Origin: Rhyacichthys aspro
Taxonomy: Eukaryota; Chordata; Actinopteri; Gobiiformes; Rhyacichthyidae
Reading direction: 5' to 3'
Length of the DNA: 64,000 nt
Assembly (NCBI GenBank): GCA_036850595.1
Contig: CM072156.1
Span: forward strand, 14,022,326-14,086,325
The position numbers and the translations under genes were made by a program. Positions 12,198 through 22,146 of the stretch are shown here, one piece after another. The notes below the pieces were generated by a model. It was given only the letters and a program-made list of their open reading frames with translations, searched no databases and was not told the DNA's origin. Within the stretch, counting starts at the first letter, position 1. Each line of letters begins with the position of its first letter.

Positions 12198-15100
12198 ATG
12201 GCCAACGTGAACAAAGCGGGCATTTCGCACGTTTTCAGGGGCACATTTGTGCACTCTACTCAGCACAGCGCACTACAGATCCTGGAGGATGCACTTCTGG
12301 GAGTGGACGGTGAGGGAAAGGTTTGTCCCCAGTTCTGGCTTGGTTTGCTCATAATAAGATGTACTTTAATCGAATTAAGGCATATCACTTAAAGTATTCG
12401 AAGCTTTCTTTGCCCAACAATGTAATAAATGAAAATAGTAGCAGTCTTTATTTAAACTTTATTTGAACATATCTTTATCTCTTTGTCTATACAGATTGCT
12501 TTCATTGGAAAAGGTGAAGATCTTCACAAACTGGCTGTAGACTTCAGTCCGTCTGATGTCATCCAGTTGTCACAACAGTAGGCTGAATTTTGATTGTCTT
12601 TGTGCTGTTAGTATGAAAGAATTGTGAATAATTCAAACACTATAATACATACACTATAATTTATGCCATGGTATTCTTTTAAATGTAATTCTAATTAATT
12701 TATCGATTTTTTTTCTTTAATTTTATTTGATTTACTACACATTAATATGGTCACTTGTTGCTTTCTTGTAGTGAGTTCTTCATGCCAGGAATGGTGGACA
12801 CTCACATCCATGCCTCTCAGTACAGTTACGCTGGCACAGCTCTGGATATGCCTCTGTTACAGTGGTTGAACACATACACCTTTCCCGTGGAATCACAGTT
12901 CAAAGATTTAGACTTTGCTCGCAAGGTCTACAAACAGGTTGTGGTAAGTTTAAGTGCCTGTCTACTTAAAACCTTAGAGTGGTAATTACTGTGTGACTAA
13001 AAGCCTTGTCATTTAAGAAGAATGAAAAAGTAATTAGAGGCTTAAGGAAAGTGAAGAGGAAAATGTTTGAACGGCATTTTAATCCTTTTATTTGCACCAT
13101 TCCCTTCGCAGAAAAGGACACTGAGAAACGGCACAACCACTGCATGTTACTTTGCCACTATACACACAGATGCCTCCCTCCTGCTGGGCCAGATTGCTCG
13201 TAAGAAAACACGAACAGATCACACCCACAGGAATTGTTATTTAATGTCTCTCTAAAATGCTGAGACAAGACCATGTTGATGCATTATAACATATTATATA
13301 ACATATTCCTTGATTCTTTTTGAAGCCAACATGTTTGATTTGGTCACTTTCATGTCATTATCATTATAGTGAAGGTGTTACATAATGCACATGCAATGAC
13401 CCAAAGAGTTCTAACACATTGAGCTTACCTCAGTCGCTGCTGTTATTATGTGTTATCAGGGTCATTCAACCTTAATCTTTGCCCTGTTTGGAAATCCTGT
13501 CACTGTACTGTTAGCTCTTGGTTATTGAGTTCACATTTATATTACATTTGATTAATATGAATCAAAACTTTTACTGAGATCCTTACAAATTTGATGGTGA
13601 CAGTTTTGTGTATAAATCTTGTAAGGTGTTTTATTGGGCTTTAGGGTTTTATTGAATCTGATCTTTGTTCTAGTCCTGTCAGCTTATGGTAGGTGTGGTT
13701 TAGACTTGTCCAACCGGGAGTCCTTGTCCCTAAGCTCCTTGTTACCTGTGAAAACTCTCAGGTTTTGTTTACTTCCTTCATACACTTAGTTACCACTGAC
13801 AACTAATGAGCATGTTGACTTGAATTGCAAGCACACATTTTGTTTTCTCGGCCATAGCCTTATTTACAATAAATTTATATCATCATGTCAATACTAAATA
13901 ATACAAGACTGAAAAAAACATTTATTTTCAAGAACATTTAGACAATTACATGCAATCATACAATCATATATTTTATCTGTTGTAGATGACTTTGGTCAGC
14001 GTGCTTTGGTGGGTAAAGTGTGCATGGACAGAAACAACTCTGTGAAACACTACAAGGAAACACTTCAGCAGTCTCAAGAGGAAACCTGTCGGTGAGTGTC
14101 ATTATTCACTGTAATATCTGTATGTGTATAATGTTAAATTAAATATCTGACTAAACCTATGATTGTTTTCTACTTTAAAGGTTTATTGCCGAACTTTTGA
14201 ACAAGAAGGTAAACTCATTGTGATATCATATACACATTAATAATTAATAATTAAAACTGTATTACAGGTTGTTGTTTTTTTCGGATGTGTGTTTTCTAGT
14301 ATCCTCTCGTGAAACCAGTGGTGACACCGCGCTTTGCTCCCTCTTGCACAGGAGTCTTGCTAGGACAGCTGGGAGCAATAGCCAAGAATAACAATCTGCA
14401 CATTCAGGTGACTTTTCTGTGGCAACCAAACCAGGCTGTGTCCACTGGGACTTGTTAGAGACAGCTGATTTTGACCGATACTCACTGGATAAAGAATTTT
14501 GCCTACAGCATGCAGTGTATAATGTATGCCTTTTTTAACCCCGCTGTGTATAATGTGTGCCTTTTTTAACCCCATGGACTACATAGGTTGGTGTAACTTG
14601 CTATTGTGTCTACTGTATTCTACTGTAGACACAACAGCAAGTTGAACAAGCCACTTAATATCAGTTGCTTAACCTGTTATTGTGTCTACAGAGTCATATT
14701 AGTGAAAACCCAGAAGAAGTCCAACTTGTAAAGGAACTGTTTCCTGACTCTTCATCCTATACAGATGTCTACCACAGATATAACCTGCTAACTGACAAGG
14801 TTAGTTTGGTTAGTTTGAATGCACATAGGAAAAAAACATGTTAACATTTTTCATACCATTCGCAACACTGATTTACAAATTTACAGACAGTGATGGCTCA
14901 TGGCTGTCACCTAAGTGACGAAGAGTTGGCCTTGTTCAGAGAGAAAGGAGCATCTTTGTCTCACTGTCCAAACTCTAACATCTCGTGAGTATATTGATGT
15001 CTATGTTGGGTTTTGTAGTTTTTATAGAAAGAAAACAATGAGAAGTTTGAATATTGACATTTTCTTTCTATGGGCAGATTATGCAGTGGTATACTGAATG

Positions 15101-16566
15101 TTCGAAATGTCCTGAAACACAAAGTGAAGCTGGGTCTGGGAACAGGTAATAATATTTACTGCACTGCAGTAGAAGCTGCTGCAACAGTGCAATATGTTAC
15201 TTGGGACTGTTACATAACCATTCTGTAGGGAGCTATGGCTATCAGTTTCACAGCTGCTCATCAGTTTACATTGCTATTTTAAAACAAATAAATCTTACAG
15301 AAAATATATCAGAAAAGGCAGTAAAATAAGTAAATGTAATAGGCTAAATATAGCTGTATGAATCTGTCAACATTTGTGGTGCTTTGCTAGATGTGGCAGG
15401 TGGCTATTCAGCTTCTATTCTGGATGCCATAAGGAGAGCTCTGGATTCATCCAAAGTCTTGGCCATACAAGACCCAGACCTGGACCCACTCACCTTTGAG
15501 GAGGTCTTCAGACTCGCTACACTTGGTGGCAGCCAAGGTAGGTTTCAAGACAAGCACAGTATTTTTTTTAATGTGGCAACATACACTTGGCAGAAGGTCT
15601 ACACGCCCTAACAGTTATCATTTGGTACTGATCCAATAAAAGATTTAATTAAAAGTGACTTTTTATTCAGACACCTCTTCCTTTTTGTTTGAGTTGTGCC
15701 TGAGATTTTGATTGATTGAATTGAGAATCTTACTTTCACTCTTATCTATGTTTTCTAAGTAGAGCTTTTGTGCAGAGTGTTTTGTCCTCAGTCCCTCAGT
15801 TTGATAATACTGTAAGTGTATATTGTAACTAAATGTCCTGGAACAGCCAAGGCCCTGGGTGTCCTATTTGCTGTATGATAGCAGCCTTGGTGGATGAAGG
15901 AGGCAAGGTGGTGTTCCTGTGAAAGTCAAATGAGGTGTAGAAGAGTTCAGATCCAGACACTGAGTCACTTAAACCCATGAATCTAGTTAAAATGTAAAAA
16001 AATAAATAAATTATAAAACCACTGGGTTAGAAATAAAAATAAAGAAAATCAAAGTCCATCTTGCAGCATTGTGGAGCAGTTCCAATAAACGCTGTACTGA
16101 AATGAATATACTGTATGGACCTTATTTACTTTACTTTTTTCCATTAGCATTATCCCTGGATGGCCAAACAGGAAACTTTGAAGTTGGCAAAGACTTCGAT
16201 GCTCTGAGGGTGAATATGGTTGTGCCTGGAGGACCTATTGATCTGATCCAGCACGATGGACCAAAGGTTGGTGTCACAGATGTTAATAAATGTTATAAAA
16301 ATACATTAGATCTCATTTCCTGGAACACTGGTTGTATTATGCATTTTTGCATTATGCATGTATTTTTTGCAGGTTCTTTTGGAAAAGTTCCTTAATTTGG
16401 GTGAGTGTTTCTTTCCATAACTTTATTCAGACTGTTTTGACTTTGAGGGGCCTCTGACCTGTCTGGATGGTTTTTTTTCTTCATTTTTCCAGGTGATGAT
16501 CGGAACATTGTAGAAGTGTTTGTGGCCGGCAGGAGGGTCGTACCCTTCACAGATTCTGAAATGTAA
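12198..16566 (+). CDS. gda: Guanine deaminase (guanine aminohydrolase)
   Basis: Zinc enzyme of the amidohydrolase superfamily that converts guanine to xanthine in cytosolic purine breakdown. Fourteen coding exons join in phase: 12198-12320, 12495-12577, 12772-12943, 13112-13199, 13986-14091, 14181-14208, 14300-14407, 14692-14799, 14887-14984, 15078-15145, 15391-15537, 16148-16266, 16373-16400, 16493-16566. The product is 449 residues (human 454). Visible active-site elements are the metal motif DTHIHASQ (His 80 and 82), SHISE (His 238), MAHGCHLS (His 277) and GTDVAGGYS (Asp 328). The N-terminus MANVNKAGISHVFRGTF fits the family start. Two exons are only 28 bases long, and ab initio predictors could miss them. 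No break or missing catalytic residue is seen. Confidence 0.96.
14516..14573. repeat. 31-bp tandem duplication in gda intron 7
   Basis: Two copies of a unit beginning TGTATAATGT and running into GCCTTTTTTAACCCC start at 14516 and 14547. They differ at one base within the first 27. The repeat lies inside the intron and leaves the coding exons untouched. Confidence 0.9.
14595..14643. repeat. 19-bp inverted repeat in gda intron 7
   Basis: Arms 14595-14613 and 14625-14643 are reverse complements apart from one position, with an 11-base loop between them. The left arm resembles the true acceptor region of exon 8, where a TTATTGTGTCTACAG stretch ends at 14691. Confidence 0.9.
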
Positions 16567-18248
16567 TGAAATCTATTTGTCCACACATCTCGGTACACAT
16601 CAGGAAAGAATTGTGGATTTTTTTATTTTTTTTTGGTATATTCAGGATACCACAGGTTTACCACAAGAATGCATATGACTTTTAAAATATAGTAAAATTG
16701 TTACTATATTGCACTTTTTCTGTTACATGTTGCCTTTAGCTTAAGGCCTTTTTGATATACCATAACAAACACACTGTATGTTCATCTGTTCTTGTTCATC
16801 TGTGTTATAATAACACTCTTTGGTTCTGTACACTCCATTCAATGTGCATTTAAATCAAATATAGTATTGTCATTTGATCTTATTCAAACCATTTTAATTT
16901 TTCAGTTTGAGTGTTACACTATGTTTAAGAACTCTTCACTTAAACAAGGGGATGTTAAATGGGGGCCTTCATGCATCAGTACTGCATGTAATTGTCATAC
17001 AAATGGTTCCGTGTATTAATTCACATTATGTGTCTGTATATAGCCATGTATTCATTATCAACTTTAGATTGACAGAGCATAATGGGTAATGAAGTACATT
17101 GACTTGTTTTGATGAGGTGCATTATTTTTTCAATGTGATTTTTATACTGTTTTTTAATCAGGGCTTGAAATAAAGAATTATTTCAGATTAATGTAAAATG
17201 TAAAATGATGATCAAACATATGGATTTGTCTGATGAAAGAGGGGCTGAGACCAAACTGCCACAGCCTACTGACTCCACTTTGCTTAAAATAGAGCTGTGT
17301 GCAGTGTGTGGACAAAAGGTCACTCATGGCCACAAGAAGGTGATATTTGTGGTGTTGTTATTTACATGATGCTTTACCACAAAGGTCTCTGTAGATGCTT
17401 TGAAGAACAAGACAGATGATCTACTTTACCAGCGAGATTTACCAGGTTTAAAAAAGTAAAAAGCTGACAAACACTCACAAAATAAAACAATAAAGAATAA
17501 ATCAATAAAAGCCCAGAAAGCCAAAATGCCATTAGTTTCTTTTTAAAAGAATCAAAAGAGAAATCAAAGTCAACTCAGGATTTTACCACCAGGCGATAAA
17601 GGGATGTGGGCTTCTCCGTCGGTTCCTGTAAAAAGCCTTACTGCAGCATTTTCCACTGTCCAGAGACGATTAAAAGCAGAATTGATAAAACAAGTAAAGA
17701 GGAATTAGAAAAGTCAAGCCAAGAATTATATATATAAAAAACGTGAATAAGCATCTTCAAGTCGTATTTGCGTTACTGAGTAATTGCCTAAGAAACAATT
17801 CTCAGGGCTAAAATAACCTAAAATAACAGGAAGTAGCTTACATACATAGTTGTCACATCGAGCAAAGGTTGTTGTGTATTGCTGTACACTTCTGTAGGCA
17901 ATCGTTACGAACATAATAGCTTTAATTTTTTATTGCCCAGGTAAGTGCACTATAAAAACTTTTTTAATGTTTGAGTTACCCAAACAAGCTAACTTATTTT
18001 TACGAACTTATTGCAGATAACCTGTTTGTATGGCTTAGTCAATAGTTAAGTTTGCAATAGCTACTGCCCACACAACTTCAACATATTAACCTAAAAAAAA
18101 AAAATGAAATAGAAACAAAGAGGTATAATTATTTTACAGGTACAGTTTATATTATTGATCAAATCAATGAGTACCCCTTAAGGCCTGTGAAATATTGCAA
18201 GAACCTCCATTCTTATGTTTTCCTTACCTCTAGCTCTGAAACACTTGA
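16567..18248 (+). other. gda 3' UTR and spacer before the LRR gene
   Basis: Non-coding. An AATAAA at 17169-17174 is the best gda polyadenylation signal, giving a 3' UTR of about 0.6 kb. The remainder to 18.2 kb holds no convincing exon. A CTCTAG at about 18231 could be the acceptor of the first coding exon of the next gene, which would mean an untranslated exon lies in this spacer. Confidence 0.55.
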
Positions 18249-20422
18249 ATGCCTCTGTATGGAGCCTCAAATGGAGGAAAAAGGAAAACGCAACCCAGAC
18301 AGAAGAAGAATTCTTGGTGGATGAAGAACTCCAGCTCCACAGATGAAGATGACTGTGTCCTTTCATTGACTCAGATCTGTCTGCTTAGCCTTGCTGACAA
18401 CATGAATGAAGTCTGGGTGAAAGACTATGCTGAGAAGTACTTAGATCAGTACTTATTCAGACACATCATGGGACCATTCAACTTACTATGTGAGTGTTTA
18501 ATACTGCACATAGTTAGTTTTCTTACATATCATGTTGAAGTCTATGTGACAAATAATAACAAATGAGGGTCAGAACGTTGTGGGATTGATGCCCATGCTG
18601 ATAAGTAATGGCAACGAACTTTACTGTACAAATATTTGCCACATTTCAAGATGATGGATCACTTATGAACTCAAAGTATTGTCTTTTCTGCTTCTTTCAG
18701 GTGCTGAGCTCGTCGAGGAGCTACTGATGCTGCTGTGCACCAGAAAGAAGTTGTCCCGGGGGGCACTTGATCTGCTTCTTGTCCCGCAGCTACATAGTTT
18801 GTCTCTTGATAACTGTCCCGGTCTGGTCTCCTCTGCAGTCTGTGCCCAGATTGCTGCACGTTGCCAGGTCAGATACATCAAAAGTTACATAAAAATTACT
18901 AGGGATACTTTGGTGGCTTACTTGGGAGAGCACAAAGTACATTATGTTAAACAACCCAGTTTGTTTCTTGGTTTGAGGTTTTATTAATGTGCTATATATT
19001 CTTTTGTAATATTTATTTTCTGTGTGTTGTTACATTTCTTGCAGCTTCTTTCCCATCTTGATTTTTCTGGAGCCCAGCAGCTGCCCTCAAAGGTCCTTTC
19101 ACAAACTCTGCAATGTTTACCTAAACTGCGCTCACTCTCTCTGGCTGGAACATCTTGTGATAAAAATGTTATTTGTGCAGTTGCCCAAAATTGTACTCTG
19201 CTTCGCCATCTAGACATATCACGTTGTCATTTGCTCTCTCCTTCTGCACTACTTTTTCTTGGGGGAGGCAATGTCTCTTTAACATCAACTTATTGTGGCA
19301 CCTCTGGATCAACCACTTCTGCTCTGTCTCCTCTACCCCTCAACAGTCTGCTGGCTTTGGATATTGGTTCTGAGGAACAAGAATGTGATGCTGTAACAGT
19401 AGCAGCCTACCTCCTTCTCACACTCCCTGGTTTGGTGAAATTAGCCATAGAGGGCCTTGCACAAGCCTGCCATCTTATTTTGCACAAAGAGTTTGATCAG
19501 ACAGACGAGTTCACTACCAAAGAAGGAGTTCCTAGGTTGGAGGAAGTGTGGAAACAATGGAAGCAAAAGCAGGGCCAATTTAGCAGTGCAACAAGAGAAA
19601 CTGAGGAGGATGGAGAGGAAAATGAGGATTGCAGTGAAGTATTTTGTAAGGATTGCGTTAGTGACAGTGAGAAGGATACAAATAATGTAGTAGAGCCATA
19701 TGGGAAAATGGGAAGTGAAAGATCAAGTGGGGATCTGAGGTTGAGGGATGTCAGGTTAGTATCTTGCGAGTCACTGACTAGTCTGGGACAGATATGTCCA
19801 GACATCTGCTATATATCTGTCAATGCTGATTTTCCTGATAGTATAGGAGGACCTGAAGTGGTTCAATTAACTAAGTGCCTTCAGAGCTTCTCAGGGCAGC
19901 TGAAGAGCCTGTCATTACAATATTCAGGATCGATGGTGAGTCTGGTTGGCTCCATGCATGTTGTAGGTTCCTCTTTGGTCTCACTTACTTTGGAGGGAGT
20001 AAAAACCTTCCCTGATTCGTCTCTGTTGGAAGTCCTTCAGGCTTGTCCTAGGCTCACAGAATTAACCATCTCTGCTGACCATGCTCCGAACGGATTAGAC
20101 CAAGAACATGATGTCCACAATGACCATATAGATTGGAATCTGATACATCTGTCTAACCTCCGCCTGCTTGCACTTAAGTACGTTTTATGTTAAATCACAT
20201 AAATTATTAAAGATATTGTTAAATGTTATTGTATGTGAATGTATATGGTTAATAGAAGCACAAGTCAAAGCATTGTTACCATGCACTAACTTATTGTATT
20301 CACCCAAGTCTTTTAGTGTGTTTTATTAATCTCAAAAAATGAGAATTTGTGATTTAAAGATACAAAGTTTGCTCTCAACAATCATGTTTTTACCAATCCT
20401 TAATTCTTTCTTTTCATTTGTT

Positions 20423-20454
<32 letters not shown>

Positions 20455-20830
20455 TTGCAGTTTCTCCTATGAGCATAACCAAATGAAGCCTAACATGTCA
20501 TGGATGTCCTTAAAGGCGATACTTAGATGTCTTGTGGCACACTCACCTTTACTTCAGAAGATCTCATTAGTCTCCTTGCCATGCCCCCTGAACTGTGTTT
20601 TGCAAGATGTACTACACAGTGACAACATGCACCAGTGTGATTCTCTGCCGCTAGGACATGTACAACACCTTGACTTACAAAGAACTGATGTCCAAATGAG
20701 AACAGTGAAGGATTTACTCAAACATTGCAAAAGACTGAAGCATGTGAATGTCAGTTATTGCTGGGAGATCACTTGTTCTGAGTGGATGGACTGCACCAGG
20801 TCTGGTAATGTTCAAGTTCTATGGATGTAG
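18249..20830 (+). CDS. Leucine-rich-repeat protein with Elongin-BC-box-like N-terminus
   Basis: I cannot name this gene. Four coding exons join in phase (18249-18489, 18701-18867, 19045-20177, 20461-20830), giving 636 residues, or 612 if the Met at 18321 is used. An in-frame TGA at 18246-18248 rules out an earlier start in this exon. Near the N-terminus, residues 39-48 (SLTQICLLSL) fit the Elongin BC-box pattern, S/T/A-L-x3-C-x3-hydrophobic, as in ZYG11. About 32 residues later LCAELVEEL resembles a cullin-2 box with Cys in place of the usual Pro. LRRs of the AMN1/F-box-like type follow (about 90-205: LHSLSLDNCPGL, LSHLDFSGA, LRSLSLAGTS, LRHLDISRCHLL). They resume at about 355-615 after a charged acidic insert (about 318-355). 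Known families with this layout are substrate receptors of CUL2 ubiquitin ligases; that role is inferred here. AATAAA at 21073-21078 is a likely 3' end. Confidence 0.8.
20426..20457. repeat. (TTTTG)n tract at a splice acceptor
   Basis: A pentanucleotide TTTTG repeat makes up the polypyrimidine tract directly in front of the acceptor of the last LRR-gene exon, whose first base is 20461. It is likely to vary in length between individuals. Confidence 0.85.
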
Positions 20831-22146
20831 TGTAGTGTGTTTTTGATATTCAGAATAACTATCCTTTAAATACTTTTATATTTTACTACAAACGTGTAAT
20901 GAGTGGTTTTCTTTCTTTCTTTCTTTTTTTTTTTTTTTTTTTTTTTTTGGTGTTCATTGCAATATGTTTTCTTGTGTATATTGTAAAAGGGATGAATAAT
21001 CAATGCAGTAAATGATCAAGTTAGGTATGTGGTGTTTTTATCACGTGATTTGCTGTATGTCTGAAAATATGTAATAAAAATGACTATATATGCAAAGTAA
21101 CTATAGCATTATAGATTGCTATAATTTGCTGAAAATAATATACCTGTTTTCAAGATTATTGGATTCATTAACACATTTACATAAGAGACATACATGACAA
21201 CATAATATTGATACTATTTATAATATTGACATTCTAGCAAAAAAAAAACCCTGCGGAAATCTGGCGAAGATGTACCTCTGTTGTTATGCACATTCCAACA
21301 AATAGGCGGCGCTAATGCACCATGTCGCTGGTTGATGGTCGCAGGAAAGAAGAAAACGTGTTGGGCGGAGCTAATTTTGCATTTGTACAAGGCTTGCTTT
21401 TATACGGGCGACCCAAAAATGAAAACCAAACGCACCTCAGCTGAGTCAACACGTCACACAGTAGAGACCTGCCACATACTCGCTAGGCTATAGCCAGCGG
21501 TTAGCATCTGGTGGCACACTAATGTCAAATATTCATGTTTATTGAGCTAAAGATTACGCTTCTGCCTGTTTCGTGAGTATGTTAAAACTGTAGCCTGTGG
21601 TTTGGGGTAAAAGGCTTGTCGTTAGCGCGTACGCTTTGCGAAAACAGCTATTTTCAGCAACCAATACATACCTTAGATGGTTATTTTCTGTTTTAATTAT
21701 GACACCGGCAAAAAAAATAGTGGTTGAGGGTTTAGTTACTTAAAAGCATCCGATGTCAGAGCATTTATTTAACGCTAGACCTTTTTAAGTAAAAGTTATA
21801 GTTCAGTCATATGTAAATGTGGTTCTATTTGATACGTATGCATAACTATTTATCCTTATCGATAGCTGTCAGCACACTCAGAGGTCTGAATTCTTGTTAG
21901 TTTCAATAAAAAGAGTGTTTTTACTGACCCCATCTTCAAAACAAAATGCCTGTGTGACTACTGTGGCTGTGCTGACAACTGTCCTGACAGAATAAGAAGA
22001 ATTACATAATTAACATGTTTTTGTCTTGTCTGTATTCCTTACAGACAATGACTATAAGTGACAGAAACAGAATGGGGAGGTGGAAAGAACCAGATCTCTT
22101 CACTAGGATGATTGCAAGTTAATCCAAGTTGAAGACAATCTTTATC
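20831..22146 (+). other. LRR-gene 3' end and entpd4 5' untranslated exons
   Basis: A poly-T tract at about 20924-20948 follows the LRR gene. The entpd4 5' end probably has a non-coding exon ending at 21572 (donor GTGAGT). A second begins at 22045 (acceptor TTACAG) and carries the start codon at 22147. This 5' leader contains a short upstream open frame at 22048-22122. Promoter motifs near 21.3-21.5 kb are not distinctive. Confidence 0.5.
22048..22122 (+). other. Upstream ORF in the entpd4 leader
   Basis: A 24-codon frame with three internal ATGs ends in TAA 24 bases before the entpd4 start codon, in the presumed 5' UTR exon. Such frames commonly lower translation of the main frame. Conservation is not known. 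Confidence 0.5.

Noticed and set aside
11793..12266. 157-codon open frame on the minus strand
   Set aside because: It overlaps the gda promoter and first exon in antisense, shows no family resemblance and has no splice partners. It is a chance frame in GC-richer promoter DNA.
19497..19805. 102-codon minus-strand frame inside the LRR gene
   Set aside because: Antisense shadow of the acidic insert, rich in Ser and Leu because it complements Glu/Asp codons.
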